From Simiduia curdlanivorans (GTDB lineage: Bacteria; Pseudomonadota; Gammaproteobacteria; Pseudomonadales; Cellvibrionaceae): DNA of 64,000 nucleotides. The stretch is from contig NZ_JAUFQG010000004.1 of the NCBI RefSeq assembly GCF_030409605.1, forward strand, positions 2,234,501-2,298,500, written 5' to 3'. Under the pieces are notes generated by a model, which saw only the letters and a program-made list of their open reading frames with translations, was not told the origin of the DNA and made no database searches. The position numbers and the translations under genes were made by a program. Shown here in pieces: positions 1 to 10,224 of the stretch (position 1 is the stretch's first letter; every line of letters begins with the position of its first letter).

Positions 1-1485
1 AATAATGCGCCCGTTTTAAATAGTTACACGGCTCGATTCTCCTCCACTTGCCTCGCCGCAGGTTCAGCCCAGCTGTCGAAAAATGGCGCCGTTGTGTCGC
101 AAATTACAACGGCAGATGGCTTGGGCTCGGTTAACTACACGCCTCAAGGTTGCTCAGGTACAGATACTGTAACGGCAAGTCTAACGGTAGGCGATACCAT
201 TCTTACAGCGACTGTTGCACTTACGATCGAAGTCGATCAGGTGCTGGCAGTTGAATTTGTCTCAGCATCCAAGACCCAGTTGTCACTGCGCGGTATAGGT
301 GGTCAGGAAACAGCGACAGTTACATTTAAGTTGGTGGGTGCGCAATCTGCGCCAATTATTGGTGAGTCTGTTACTTTTTCCCTCAGCACTTTGGAGGGCG
401 GCGTTTCTCTTGCCGGCGGCTCTACAACTGGAATCACCGATAGTCAGGGTCTAGTGTCAACCGTCGTTCAGAGTGGAACCACGGCTACTACAGTCAAAGT
501 TTTCGCAACCCATGACGCCACCCTAATTCAAGGTGGCTCAACAGATATATCCATCTCCACTGGCGTGGCTGTGGATGATCGCTTCTCCATATCGATGTCT
601 AGCCGCCAGCCGGCGGGTGCCTTTAACACTGATGGCATAGAAGTATCACTGAATGTCATTGCCGCTGATCAGTTTGGCAATAGCCCGCCAGATGGTACAC
701 AGGTTCGCTTCGTATCGACTGAAGCCGGTAAAGTTGATAGTGCGTGTTCGCTGGTAAATGGCCGTTGTAGCGTTAAATGGTTAAGCTCCGGTCCGCGTCC
801 GGCTGACTTGCGAGTGCAAGTTTTGGCTTACATGCGAGGAGCAGAGACGTTTGTTGATGTAAACGGCAATAGCGTGTATGACGGCGCTGAGATTGGTTTA
901 CACACTGATCTCGGAGAACCATACGCCGATGAAAATGAAAGCGGGGCCTACGATTTGGGTGAGTTTTTCGTTGATATTGACCTCGATGGCGTATATGACG
1001 CCACAGGCGACGGCGAGTGGAATGGCCCTTGTATGTCGGGTGTAAACGCAGCTGCTATCTGTTCTTCAAAGGAAGATACGTTTATCTATCGTGATATTCG
1101 AATTTTCATGCCTACAAATGACGTTAACATCGTGAGCCTAGGTACTTTCCCCGCCTTGGGGGGTTCTATTAATGTAGGCGGTGGAACCGTTTCATTAACT
1201 GGCTTGGTTTTTGACGATGGCAATGGTAATCCTTGGCCTACTGGTACTAAGTACACTTGGTCATCGAAAGAGACAACCTCTACCAATTTACGTCTGAACG
1301 CTACTTCTGGAGAGGTGAAAACTATATTCCCGGCGAATTCTGTGGCGATGCCGGCTATGGCGATAAGCCTGACCGGTAATGCCGCTAATTCGACGCCAGC
1401 GACCACAGAAGTTAAGCTGGAGATTACTATGCCCGACAACACTAAGTACGAGTACTATTTCTTTGTGAACTACAATAAAGAATAG
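1..1485 (+). CDS. Ig-like repeat surface protein, 3' part
   Basis: The reading frame is already open at base 1, so this is the C-terminal part (about 494 codons) of a larger protein; the GTG at 94 is not a convincing start. The visible part is rich in Thr, Ser, Gly and Val and looks like successive bacterial Ig-like (BIG/invasin-type) beta-sandwich repeats, for example the stretch with GESVTFSLST and the later GNSPPDGTQVRF. Three Asp-rich loops near nt 856-1020 (DVNGNSVYDGAE, DENESGAYDLGE, DIDLDGVYDATGD) resemble EF-hand or dockerin-like calcium loops. Such proteins are normally exported and act in adhesion or as surface structure. No sortase or PEP-CTERM tail is seen. A strong terminator follows at once. 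The family-level call is reasonably safe; the ligand is unknown. Confidence 0.75.
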   Translation, partial: NNAPVLNSYTARFSSTCLAAGSAQLSKNGAVVSQITTADGLGSVNYTPQGCSGTDTVTASLTVGDTILTATVALTIEVDQVLAVEFVSASKTQLSLRGIGGQETATVTFKLVGAQSAPIIGESVTFSLSTLEGGVSLAGGSTTGITDSQGLVSTVVQSGTTATTVKVFATHDATLIQGGSTDISISTGVAVDDRFSISMSSRQPAGAFNTDGIEVSLNVIAADQFGNSPPDGTQVRFVSTEAGKVDSACSLVNGRCSVKWLSSGPRPADLRVQVLAYMRGAETFVDVNGNSVYDGAEIGLHTDLGEPYADENESGAYDLGEFFVDIDLDGVYDATGDGEWNGPCMSGVNAAAICSSKEDTFIYRDIRIFMPTNDVNIVSLGTFPALGGSINVGGGTVSLTGLVFDDGNGNPWPTGTKYTWSSKETTSTNLRLNATSGEVKTIFPANSVAMPAMAISLTGNAANSTPATTEVKLEITMPDNTKYEYYFFVNYNKE

Positions 1486-1500
1486 AGTCTCTATCAAGCC

Positions 1501-1539
1501 AAAAAAGGAGGTGCATGCAAAGTGCTCCTCCTTTTTTTT
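1501..1539 (+). terminator. Rho-independent terminator
   Basis: Inverted repeat AAAAAAGGAGG / CCTCCTTTTTT with an eight-T tract, 16 nt after the stop codon of the Ig-repeat gene. Confidence 0.85.
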
Positions 1540-1744
1540 AGCCGTTGGTTGGTACATTGAATTAGATCTTGCGTCTGGTCATATATGCTTTTTTGAGTCA
1601 CCAAGCGGCTTAATGTTTCAATAGAACCCAGCTTCCTAGCCTTTGGTCGCAACCAGAGCTCCCCCCTAGTGACATCTTTTTTTAAAGTCTTACTATGCCA
1701 TCAACACATACCTTTTCACCCTCTTGACTCCATAGGACTTAGCC

Positions 1745-3001
1745 GTGTTTATCGACAAATTTAAGGACAAACGTGTTTACCTGCCTTTCGTCATCGTTAT
1801 CACCAGTGTCTTAGCCTTGGTGATCATGATTAGCCTTAAGCAGCCGCCGGAGGAGAAGGAGGCTGATCAGGTTGCGCCGTTGGTAAAAGTGGAGCCTATT
1901 CGATTCGAGCCTATGCAGTTAGACGTTAATTCACACGGTTTAGTTACGCCAAAATTTAAGACCCAGTTAGTGGCGCAAATTAGCGGCGAAATTAGCTTTA
2001 TAGCGCCGGAATTTGTGCGCGGTGGTTTTGTAAAGCAGGGTCAAATTCTTGCGCGTATTAACGATAGCGACTATCAAGCCTACGTGATTGAGGCGCGGGC
2101 GGCGTTGCTGTCTGCTAAAGCGGGATTGCAGCAAGAGCAGGCCTTGGGCGCGGTGGCGAAAGATGAGTGGAGTCGTATTAAAGATCGCAAACCTACGGCA
2201 TTGAGTTTGCGGGAGCCGCAGTTAGCCCAAGAGCAAGCTCGCGTACATGCGGCAGAAGCAGCCCTTGCTAGGGCTGAAAGTAACTTAGAGCGAACAATCA
2301 TTCGCGCGCCATTCCACGCTTTGATTGAAAGCCGTCAAGTTAGTTTAGGTTCCTACGTTAATCCCGGTAATGCGGTTGGTGAAGCGCTGTCAGTTTCGGA
2401 GGCAGAGGTTCGACTACCGGTTGCCGATAATCAATTGAAATTTTTGATTAATGAGGGTGTCGGTGCAAAGGTGATTTTGCGCGGCGAGCTACAGGGGCAG
2501 CAAACTTCTTGGGAGGCAAAAATTATTCGCACTGAAGGTGTGATTGATAACCAAAGCCGTATGGCTTATCTCGTCGCTGAGTTGGTAAACCCCTACGGCT
2601 TGCAGGTGCCTAAGCCTGGCGATCAAACGTTAAGTCAAGCGACGGAGCATCCGCTACGATTTGGCAGCTATGTGCGGGCAGAGGTGGAGGGCATTAGTCT
2701 GCCACAAGCCGCGCTAGTGCCGAGACATCTTATTGTCGATGGCAAGGTACCTACATTAACGGCTGAGCACACCTTGCTGTTTAAACCGGTGACGTCATTG
2801 CGCGAACAGGGAACCATGGTTGTAGTCGTTGACGGTGTTTCAGACCAAGACCAGCTCATCGTGTCGGCATTGCAGTATCCCGTTGAAGGTATGCCTTTGC
2901 GTTTGCCCAGCGAGAAAAAAGCCAGTGTTGAAAAGCCTAATGAGCTTAATTCGACAGAAAGTACAGAACAAAAAGAAGCGTTAGCTAAGAAAAGCGACTA
3001 A
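1745..3001 (+). CDS. RND efflux periplasmic adaptor (MFP/HlyD family)
   Basis: Membrane-fusion (adaptor) subunit that would link the inner-membrane RND pump encoded just downstream to an outer-membrane channel. The 418-residue protein starts with GTG, has one N-terminal membrane anchor (about residues 13-32, VYLPFVIVITSVLALVIMIS), then a split lipoyl/barrel-sandwich domain (AQISGEISFIAP... and TIIRAPFHALIESRQV) around an alpha-helical hairpin rich in Ala, Gln and Glu (about 115-190), then the beta-barrel and membrane-proximal domains. The charged C-terminal tail (about 380-418) is probably disordered. The permease gene begins 18 bp later, so they should form one operon. No outer-membrane factor gene is adjacent, so a TolC-like protein encoded elsewhere is probably used. 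Substrate cannot be read from the sequence. Confidence 0.88.
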   Translation: MFIDKFKDKRVYLPFVIVITSVLALVIMISLKQPPEEKEADQVAPLVKVEPIRFEPMQLDVNSHGLVTPKFKTQLVAQISGEISFIAPEFVRGGFVKQGQILARINDSDYQAYVIEARAALLSAKAGLQQEQALGAVAKDEWSRIKDRKPTALSLREPQLAQEQARVHAAEAALARAESNLERTIIRAPFHALIESRQVSLGSYVNPGNAVGEALSVSEAEVRLPVADNQLKFLINEGVGAKVILRGELQGQQTSWEAKIIRTEGVIDNQSRMAYLVAELVNPYGLQVPKPGDQTLSQATEHPLRFGSYVRAEVEGISLPQAALVPRHLIVDGKVPTLTAEHTLLFKPVTSLREQGTMVVVVDGVSDQDQLIVSALQYPVEGMPLRLPSEKKASVEKPNELNSTESTEQKEALAKKSD

Positions 3002-3019
3002 ATAATTGGGGATGACATT

Positions 3020-6000
3020 GTGACAGATTTAACTAACCAAACGGACGTTGTTGAAGACCCCACACGGAAGGGTGTGATTGCTTGGTTCGCGCGCAATACG
3101 GTGGCGGCCAACCTGTTAATGATCTTTATTTTATTGGGCGGTTTGCTGACGGCGAGTACCATTCGCAAGCAAATGTTTCCCGAAATTGAAATTGACTGGC
3201 TGCAAATTCAGGTTTTTTATCCTGGTGCTGCACCCCAGGAAGTGGAAGAGGGCATTACGCTTAAACTAGAGGAGGCGTTGAAAACCATTCAAGGCCTAGA
3301 GCGTGTTATCACCTATTCTCGACGCGGCATGTCGCAAGCCTATATTAAAGTGGATGCTGGCTACGACCCTCAGGTGGTTTTGGATGAAGTTAAAGGTCAA
3401 GTAGATTCGATTTCCAGTTTTCCCGATGGGATAGAGAGGCCGCGTGTAGAGCGGTTTAAATACAAACAAGAAGTGCTTTATATCTCACTTTATGGCGATC
3501 TTAGTCCTAGTCAGTTAAAAGATTTAGGTAAGCGAATTCACGAAGAAATTCAAACCCTGCCTCTGGTCAATATCAGCGAGTATTACAGCGGACTTGGTTA
3601 TGAGATTGGTATCGAAATTAGCAAAGACAAGTTGCGAGAGTACAATCTAAGTTTTCGCGATGTGGCAGATGCTATCCGTAAAGATTCGGCCAATATGTCT
3701 GCCGGTCAAATTAAAGCAGCCGATGGCTATATCTCGCTGCGGGTAGAGAATCAGTCTTACCGTGGCTATCAGTTCGAACAAATTCCTATTGTTTCGCTAA
3801 AGGATGGCACCACTATTCGCTTGGGCGATGTTGCAACGGTGATTGATGGCTTTCAGGATGGTATCCAGTACTCGAAATACAACGGTAAAAATTCCGTTAC
3901 TATATTTGTTGGTGCGGCTAAAAATCAAAGTATGACGGATGTCTCGCGCATCGTTAATAAGTACATTTTAGAGAAAGATGCGCAGCTGCCCGACGGCGTA
4001 AAGTTAGAGACATGGATTGATTTAACCTACTACCTGCAAGGTCGGTTAGACATGATGCTAAGCAATATGGCTTGGGGTGGTGTCTTAGTTTTCCTGATCT
4101 TGGCGCTGTTTTTACGTGTACGCCTAGCCTTCTGGGTAATGATGGGGCTACCCGTTAGCTTCTTGGGTACCTTATTGTTTATGCCCATGGCCTGGATTGA
4201 CGTCACCATTAATGTGACTAGCTTATTTGGCTTTATCTTGGTGCTGGGGATAGTGGTGGATGATGCGATTGTCATCGGTGAGAGTGCGGCAGACGAAATT
4301 GAAAAGAATGGCCAATCGGTTGAGAGTGCTATTCGCGGTGCTCAGCGCGTGGCTATGCCCGCGACTTTTGGCGTATTAACGACCGTAGCAGCCTTTGCAC
4401 CCATGTTGCTAGCAACTGGGCCAGAAAAAGGTTTTTCTATTTCTATCGGTGCGGTTGTCATCTTGTGTCTATTGTTTTCGCTGGTGGAGTCGAAGCTAAT
4501 TCTGCCTGCGCATTTGGGGCACATGAAACCACGACCAAGCAACCCTAAAAACCCTGTTCATAAGTTGCGTCTATGGATCGACACCAATCTCAAGTATTTT
4601 ATCGATAATAAATACAGACCCTTTATTACCAATGCTATTCACTATCGATACGTTGTGTTAACGGGTTTCTTGGCAGTGTTGTTGATCAGTGTTGGATTGT
4701 TTGCCAGCGGCGCTATTCGCTTTATAGGCACGCCAAAAATCCCTTCGGATTTTCCGGACGTCAACATAGAAATGCAGATATCCTCGTCTGAAAATGCCAC
4801 ACTTGAAGCAGCCTTGGCGGTAGAGCAAACCTTGTTGGAGGTGGATCGCCAAATTGAAAAAGAGTTCGGCACCAAGATGATTGCCAATGTACATGTGGAT
4901 TTGCAGTCCCGAACTAGCGCTCGCATCATGACGAAATTAATTGAGCCGGAAGACAGGCCGTTAGATACCTTTGAGTTGGCGGCAAAATGGCGTGAAGCTA
5001 TGCCGCAATTGCCGGGAGTGAAATCGCTTACCATTCAAGATAATTTGTTTGGTAACGATCGCGATGACGGCGACATTAGCTTTCGCCTAGAAGGTGCTAA
5101 TTACGACGAGTTAGAATCAGCCGTGTTAGATTTGCGCGATAAATTGTCGACGCTGAAAGGTGTGGGCGATATCAACGACAGTCGGCGTCAAGAAACACAG
5201 GAAGTTCAACTAGTGCTCAAGCCTCTGGCTTACAGTATGGGGTTGAGCTTAGCGGATGTGGCGCAACAGGTGAACTTCAGTTTCTATGGTTTGGAGGCGC
5301 AAAGAATCCTTCGCAATGGCGAAGAGATTAAGGTGATGGTTCGCTATCCGGAAGTGCAGCGCAATTCCATAGGCTTAGTCGAAGATACTTTGATTCAAAC
5401 ACCAAACGGCTCAGAGGTACCGCTTTCGGAAGTTGCCGAATTCAATATGGTAGATAGCGTCAGTGAAATTCGCCGAGAAAACGGCAAGCGTTCAATCAAT
5501 ATCTGGGCCTCGGTTGATGCCGCGCAAACGGAACCGCAAAAAGTGGCTGCCGATATCCGCGATAACTTTTTACCTGAGATGTTGAAGAGTTACCCTGGTG
5601 TTAAGAGCTCTATCTCTGGTCGAGTGCAAGAAGAAATGGAAAGTCAGTCGCGTCAGGTGCGTAACTTCTTTTTATCGATGCTGGTGGTGTTTGCGCTTTT
5701 GGCGATACCGCTTAAATCTTACACTCAACCTATGATGATTATGTCGGTTATTCCTTTTGGTATCGTTGGTGCCATGCTTGGGCATTTGATTCTTGGCATG
5801 GACATGAGCGTATTGTCGATGTTTGGTGTGATCGCGGTTGCGGGTGTGGTGGTCAATGATTCACTGGTCATGGTGGACTATATCAATAACGCCCGCCGCG
5901 AGGGGTCTGGGCTTCGAGAGGCTGTTATCGATGCCGGCTGTCGACGCTTTAGGGCGATTATTCTCACCTCGTTAACCACCTTTGTTGGTGTTATTCCGAT

Positions 6001-6196
6001 CATCCTTGAGACTAGCATGCAGGCGCAAATGGTGATTCCGATGGCGGTGTCCCTGGCGTTCGGCGTCTTGTTTGCAACGGTTATCACCCTGTTAATGATT
6101 CCTTGCTTGTATGTTGCCGGTGGCGATATCCGCGCTAAATTCAGGCGCAAGCCAGTGCTTGAATCTGGCTCGGAAACTGAGGCTGTTTCAGCCTAA
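3020..6196 (+). CDS. RND efflux permease (HAE-1/AcrB-like superfamily)
   Basis: Proton-driven inner-membrane pump of the resistance-nodulation-division superfamily, 1058 residues, close to the usual length. The GTG start is preceded by a GGGGATGAC stretch. The protein has the typical two halves: TM1 (about 27-45), a large periplasmic loop, TM2-6 with the proton-relay acidic pair in TM4 (LGIVVDDAIVIGE, about residues 410-422), TM7 near 540-560, a second periplasmic loop, and TM8-12 near the C-terminus. It follows its adaptor gene by 18 bp. The group containing this adaptor/permease pair is diverse and includes many pumps without known substrates, so drug, lipid or metabolite export are all possible. 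No sign of truncation. Confidence 0.9.
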   Translation: MTDLTNQTDVVEDPTRKGVIAWFARNTVAANLLMIFILLGGLLTASTIRKQMFPEIEIDWLQIQVFYPGAAPQEVEEGITLKLEEALKTIQGLERVITYSRRGMSQAYIKVDAGYDPQVVLDEVKGQVDSISSFPDGIERPRVERFKYKQEVLYISLYGDLSPSQLKDLGKRIHEEIQTLPLVNISEYYSGLGYEIGIEISKDKLREYNLSFRDVADAIRKDSANMSAGQIKAADGYISLRVENQSYRGYQFEQIPIVSLKDGTTIRLGDVATVIDGFQDGIQYSKYNGKNSVTIFVGAAKNQSMTDVSRIVNKYILEKDAQLPDGVKLETWIDLTYYLQGRLDMMLSNMAWGGVLVFLILALFLRVRLAFWVMMGLPVSFLGTLLFMPMAWIDVTINVTSLFGFILVLGIVVDDAIVIGESAADEIEKNGQSVESAIRGAQRVAMPATFGVLTTVAAFAPMLLATGPEKGFSISIGAVVILCLLFSLVESKLILPAHLGHMKPRPSNPKNPVHKLRLWIDTNLKYFIDNKYRPFITNAIHYRYVVLTGFLAVLLISVGLFASGAIRFIGTPKIPSDFPDVNIEMQISSSENATLEAALAVEQTLLEVDRQIEKEFGTKMIANVHVDLQSRTSARIMTKLIEPEDRPLDTFELAAKWREAMPQLPGVKSLTIQDNLFGNDRDDGDISFRLEGANYDELESAVLDLRDKLSTLKGVGDINDSRRQETQEVQLVLKPLAYSMGLSLADVAQQVNFSFYGLEAQRILRNGEEIKVMVRYPEVQRNSIGLVEDTLIQTPNGSEVPLSEVAEFNMVDSVSEIRRENGKRSINIWASVDAAQTEPQKVAADIRDNFLPEMLKSYPGVKSSISGRVQEEMESQSRQVRNFFLSMLVVFALLAIPLKSYTQPMMIMSVIPFGIVGAMLGHLILGMDMSVLSMFGVIAVAGVVVNDSLVMVDYINNARREGSGLREAVIDAGCRRFRAIILTSLTTFVGVIPIILETSMQAQMVIPMAVSLAFGVLFATVITLLMIPCLYVAGGDIRAKFRRKPVLESGSETEAVSA

Positions 6197-6206
6197 AATC
6201 TGGGGC

Positions 6207-6245
6207 TCTGGCGTCAATTGACTTTAAAGGTTGATTGACGCCAGA
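6207..6245 (+). terminator. Long stem-loop after the RND operon
   Basis: Perfect 11-bp inverted repeat TCTGGCGTCAA / TTGACGCCAGA with a 17-nt loop just after the permease stop. There is no T-tract, so it may be an RNA-stabilising stem or a Rho-associated end rather than a classical intrinsic terminator. Confidence 0.4.
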
Positions 6246-6399
6246 TAGTCTGAGTGACAACTTCAATGCTCTGGTGGCTATCGTGATGTTTAGTGTGTAG
6301 AGCTGAGCCGGCGAGGTCAATTTCTGAGCTTTCGCATTCGCGCGCCAGCTAAGCTCTGTTACAATCCCGTCTCGCTCATTTTCCCTTATAGCGCTGACC

Positions 6400-8676
6400 A
6401 TGGTCCAAATTGCTAGCCATAGTGGTATTTCACTCGCTAAATTTAAGTTGATTCTCTGTCTTTTATGTATTTTTCCCACGGCTGTATTGGCCGATATACA
6501 GGAAGACATAAGGAATGCTAAGCATTTCTTGTTGAGTTCACCGGCGCAAACTATCGCACTGTTATCGCCTTATACACTCGACTCCGCAGATGAAGTATCC
6601 GCATCTGAACAGCTCGAGCTTTTAGCACTATTGGCTCGTGCCTACATTGTTCAATCTGAGTTGCAGCTTGCGAGTCAAATTATCGATCAATTAGAGACCT
6701 TGGCGCTTGAGCAAAAAGACTTGCTTTATCAGGGCATTGTTCTGCGCGAGCGAGGTGCTATTTTATTTATTCAAACCCAGTACGGGTCGTCATTAGAACT
6801 CTACAATCTGGCGTTGGAGAAGTTTCAACTGATCAATGACGCCTTACAAGTTGGGCTTACCTATAACGCCATGGCTCAGTCTTTAAGGGCCCAGCTGCAG
6901 TATTCACAGGCGCTGAGTTTTGCTCGAAAATCCCTCGCGTTGCTGCGCGAAAGTGGCGCTACCGCAGCGATGGCGGACGTGTTAAATGCCATGGGCGTCA
7001 TCTTTGAGCGACTCAATAACCTAGAAGAGTCTTTGGTTGCGCACTCCCAAGCCATGGACATTCGTCGCGCCTTAAATGACCGGCCTGGTCTGGCTGACTC
7101 GCTCTACAATATCGGCGAAATTCATCGCGAGCTAAAAGATTACGCCTCGGCAGAAATGTATTTGTCTGAATCAGTGGCGGTCGATCGCGATCTCAATAAT
7201 GTGAGTAATTTAGCTTACGGCTTGTTTAAGCTGGCAGATATTCAATGTGCGCAGAATAAATACGATGTAGCGAAGGCCAACGGTTTGCAAGCTCTGGCAT
7301 TGTTTTCGAGGCTAAACGCTATCGAGAATGTTGTTGCTGCGAATGCCAATTTGGTTAAGCTCGAGTTGCGTATGGGTACCTATACAGAAGCCGCGGTGTT
7401 CTTAAGCAATGCCGAGGCACTATTGACCAACGATATGAGTGCTGAGTTGAAATTTAGACTTGGCATCTATCGCGCCAAGCTATTTGTGGCCGAGGGTGAG
7501 TTCGCGAAAGCCGAATTAATTTTACGCAATCACATTGCTGTTCAGCTCGATGGCGTCAATGTGGAATTGCAGTTGATGGTCTATCGAATGCTGAGTGACT
7601 TGTTGGCACAACAAGGAAAGACGAAAGAAGCGCTCGCGGTTTTAAATGCTCACAACACTCGGCACGATAAGATAATGAGTGAGTCTCGGCTCCAGTCGAT
7701 TGCCAATGTTCAGTCGAGTGTTGACTTTATGCGGCGCGAGCAGCAATTGGCGCTCTTGTCTCGCGATAAAGATATTGCCGATGTTAAAGAGAGTAAGAGA
7801 AACTTTGAACGAAATACCGTGGTTTTTGGTTTTGTAGTGCTTTTTTTCCTGCTTTTTACACTGTTTGGTCGTTATCAATCCCGGCGAATTAACTTTCAGT
7901 TAAAACAGCAAGTGGCTGAGCGCACGGCCGAGTTAGAGGCAAAAAATGCTGAGTTGCAACGCGCCTACGGTCAGTTACAGGCGATCAGTCAAACGGACCT
8001 TTTAACGGGCTTATCGAACCGACGCTTTTTGCAAGAGCATATTGAGCACGATTGCGCCAAATCTATCAGGGATTACTTGAACTGGCTGCAGGGCAAGGCG
8101 CCGGTTCCAAATCAGTCAGATTTACTTTTCTTTCTGATTGATCTGGATGGCTTTAAAAATGTCAATGATCTCAATGGCCATGCCGCTGGCGACCTTGTGC
8201 TGGCACAAATGAAAAATATTTTGGCGCAAATCTTTCGCGAAACCGATTATCAAGTGCGCTGGGGCGGCGAGGAATTCCTCGTGGTGGCGAGGTTTAGCCA
8301 GCGCGAAAATGCAGCAATGTTGGCCGAGCGTATTCGGGCCTTAATAGCGGAAACGGAATTTGATATAAAGCAAGCTAAGCCTTTGTCAATTACGGCGTCA
8401 ATTGGTTTTTCCTGTTTTCCTTTTTTTACCGATAGACCGGCGCAATACAATTGGCAACAGGTAGTTGATATTGCCGATACCTGTCTTTACGCGGCAAAAC
8501 AGTCGGGGCGCAATTGTTGGGTCGGGTTGACCGGTGTCGAAGGGTTGGAAAAAGTCGATACCTTCGATCGACTTTTCACCGAACCGGAGCAAGTGATTTA
8601 CGAGGGTTGGGTTAACCTCTATACCTCCCTCGAAGATCCGCGGTCTTTGTCTTGGCAGGTTCGTTCAACAAGTTGA
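6400..8676 (+). CDS. TPR-containing membrane diguanylate cyclase (GGDEF)
   Basis: Predicted sensor that makes cyclic di-GMP from two GTP. The 758-residue protein starts with a signal peptide (hydrophobic core LILCLLCIFPTAVLA), followed by a long periplasmic region of tetratricopeptide-like helical repeats (about 40-430). A single membrane helix (about 468-488, VVFGFVVLFFLLFTLFG) and a coiled coil (VAERTAELEAKNAELQRA) lead to a C-terminal GGDEF domain. The active-site loop is GGEEF at about residue 622, and an RETD inhibitory-site motif stands five residues before it, so the enzyme is probably active and product-inhibited. The domain has an insertion of about 18 residues before the FFLIDLDGFKNVND motif, and a C-terminal extension of about 50 residues of unknown role. 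The gene stands alone after the RND operon. Confidence 0.9.
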   Translation: MVQIASHSGISLAKFKLILCLLCIFPTAVLADIQEDIRNAKHFLLSSPAQTIALLSPYTLDSADEVSASEQLELLALLARAYIVQSELQLASQIIDQLETLALEQKDLLYQGIVLRERGAILFIQTQYGSSLELYNLALEKFQLINDALQVGLTYNAMAQSLRAQLQYSQALSFARKSLALLRESGATAAMADVLNAMGVIFERLNNLEESLVAHSQAMDIRRALNDRPGLADSLYNIGEIHRELKDYASAEMYLSESVAVDRDLNNVSNLAYGLFKLADIQCAQNKYDVAKANGLQALALFSRLNAIENVVAANANLVKLELRMGTYTEAAVFLSNAEALLTNDMSAELKFRLGIYRAKLFVAEGEFAKAELILRNHIAVQLDGVNVELQLMVYRMLSDLLAQQGKTKEALAVLNAHNTRHDKIMSESRLQSIANVQSSVDFMRREQQLALLSRDKDIADVKESKRNFERNTVVFGFVVLFFLLFTLFGRYQSRRINFQLKQQVAERTAELEAKNAELQRAYGQLQAISQTDLLTGLSNRRFLQEHIEHDCAKSIRDYLNWLQGKAPVPNQSDLLFFLIDLDGFKNVNDLNGHAAGDLVLAQMKNILAQIFRETDYQVRWGGEEFLVVARFSQRENAAMLAERIRALIAETEFDIKQAKPLSITASIGFSCFPFFTDRPAQYNWQQVVDIADTCLYAAKQSGRNCWVGLTGVEGLEKVDTFDRLFTEPEQVIYEGWVNLYTSLEDPRSLSWQVRSTS

Positions 8677-8765
8677 TAGGTATTGGATAAACGTCGCATT
8701 TCAAGGTAAGTATAGGTTGTTGCAGGCACTGTGAAACATTCAGTGAGTCGCGTGGCAGAGACAGT

Positions 8766-8789
8766 GCGCTAGGCAATTCTACCTAGCGC
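8766..8789. other. Stem-loop between convergent genes
   Basis: Perfect 8-bp inverted repeat GCGCTAGG / CCTAGCGC with an 8-nt loop, lying between the 3' ends of the TPR-GGDEF gene and the DUF819 gene. No T-tract on either side. It may mark the shared transcript end. Confidence 0.4.
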
Positions 8790-8802
8790 TCTCAGTGATA
8801 GA

Positions 8803-10032
8803 TTAACTCGCAACCACCTGTAAAATTTGCCCGCAAAACCAAGCACCGTAGGTGCCCAAGGCGTAACCCAATACGGCCAGTAGCACGCCTACAGGCGCCA
8901 GCGACGGATGAAAAGCCGCCGCCACTATCGGTGCCGATGCTGCGCCGCCCACATTGGCCTGAGAACCCACGGCCATGTAAAACACCGGCGCTTTAATTGC
9001 GCGGCACATAATTAACATCAGGCTTGCGTGTATCGCCATCCAAACTGCCCCCAACACGAAGTATCCCGGGGTTTCGAATATCGCTTTTAGATCCATGTGT
9101 GTGCCGATGGTGGCCACTAGAAAGTAAATCAATACCGAGCCAACGCGCGAAGCGCCGGCGCCTTCGAGGCTGCGAACCCGCGTGAAAGAAAGTCCAAGCC
9201 CTAAACTGGTGGCGATAATGATCAGCCAGAAAAAACTGCTGGTTAAGCTAAAGCGTGCAGTATCGGGGAAGTGGGTTTTGAAGAAGGGGGCTATGATATC
9301 GGCGCCAAAATGGGCGACACCGGTGAGGGTGAACGCCAAAGCGGCAATCATCATCAGATCATTTAGAGAAGGTATGCGCATTATTGATGCTTGCAGCGTT
9401 TCAACCTTTTGGCGCAGCTCGGTTATCGCGCTGGTATCGGCGCCGATTGACGCGTCGATTTCCTTCGACCGACTGGCCATGGTCAACAGAACTGCCATCC
9501 AAATGTTGGCGATGATCACATCGACCGCCACCATAGAAGAGAAGATTTGATCGCTGGGCTTAAAAATTTCTTTCATCGCGGCCTGATTGGCGCCGCCGCC
9601 AATCCAGGAGCCCGCCACTGTGGTCATGCCTTTCCATACGTCATCTAGATTGGCACCTAATAGGTCTGGCGCTATCGCCGTCACTAACAACAGTGCCAAT
9701 GGGCCGCCGATGATGATGCCCACGGTGCCGGTAAGGAAGAGGATAAGGGCTTTGGGGCCAAGGCTAATGATGCCTTTAAAGTCGATACTAAGGGTGAGTA
9801 ATACCAAGCTCGCCGGCAGCAAGTAGCGGGTGGCTACATAATAGAGTTGGGAGTCATGGGTATCGATAATGCCAAAGGTAGTCAGGAGCGATGGCAAAAA
9901 GTAACACAGCAGCAAAGCTGGCACGTAGCGATAGAAATTTTTAAAGACAGGGGAGTTGCTGTGTGAAGTATAAAATACGGCTCCCAAAATCAGGGCCAGT
10001 AGACCCAATTGCACTGCATCGTTAGTAATCAT
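8803..10032 (-). CDS. DUF819 family integral membrane protein
   Basis: Polytopic inner-membrane protein of 409 residues with about ten to twelve hydrophobic segments, of the DUF819 (YjcL-like) family. The family resembles secondary carriers, but its substrate is not established. Recognisable features are the conserved stretch GSWIGGGANQAAMKEIF near residues 142-158, with a small-residue-rich loop, and the matching C-terminal segment GSQANVGGAASAPIVAAAF. The two resemble the paired inverted half-repeats of carrier folds. Start ATG at 10032. It is transcribed on its own, convergent with the GGDEF gene and separated from the next minus-strand gene by a terminator. Transport function is inferred only from topology. 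Confidence 0.8.
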   Translation of the reverse strand: MITNDAVQLGLLALILGAVFYTSHSNSPVFKNFYRYVPALLLCYFLPSLLTTFGIIDTHDSQLYYVATRYLLPASLVLLTLSIDFKGIISLGPKALILFLTGTVGIIIGGPLALLLVTAIAPDLLGANLDDVWKGMTTVAGSWIGGGANQAAMKEIFKPSDQIFSSMVAVDVIIANIWMAVLLTMASRSKEIDASIGADTSAITELRQKVETLQASIMRIPSLNDLMMIAALAFTLTGVAHFGADIIAPFFKTHFPDTARFSLTSSFFWLIIIATSLGLGLSFTRVRSLEGAGASRVGSVLIYFLVATIGTHMDLKAIFETPGYFVLGAVWMAIHASLMLIMCRAIKAPVFYMAVGSQANVGGAASAPIVAAAFHPSLAPVGVLLAVLGYALGTYGAWFCGQILQVVAS

Positions 10033-10097
10033 AAGCCTGCTTTTTGTTATAAATTGGTGATGATACTGGCTAAGACGAAATAGGGAAGTGAAGGCGC

Positions 10098-10124
10098 AAA
10101 AGAAAAGCCCTCGGTGCGAGGGCT
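10098..10124 (-). terminator. Rho-independent terminator after bepA-like gene
   Basis: Perfect 8-bp stem AGCCCTCG / CGAGGGCT with a 3-nt loop. Read on the minus strand it is followed by TTTTCTTTT, so it terminates the M48 protease transcript before the DUF819 gene. Confidence 0.8.
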
Positions 10125-10224
10125 AAGAAAGTTTGACTGCTTTCAAGGTGTTGTGAGGAGATACAGGTCGATACTAGGCCAGGTGTGTTACCGAATTGTG
10201 ACAATCGCCGTCTGACCTAGCGTC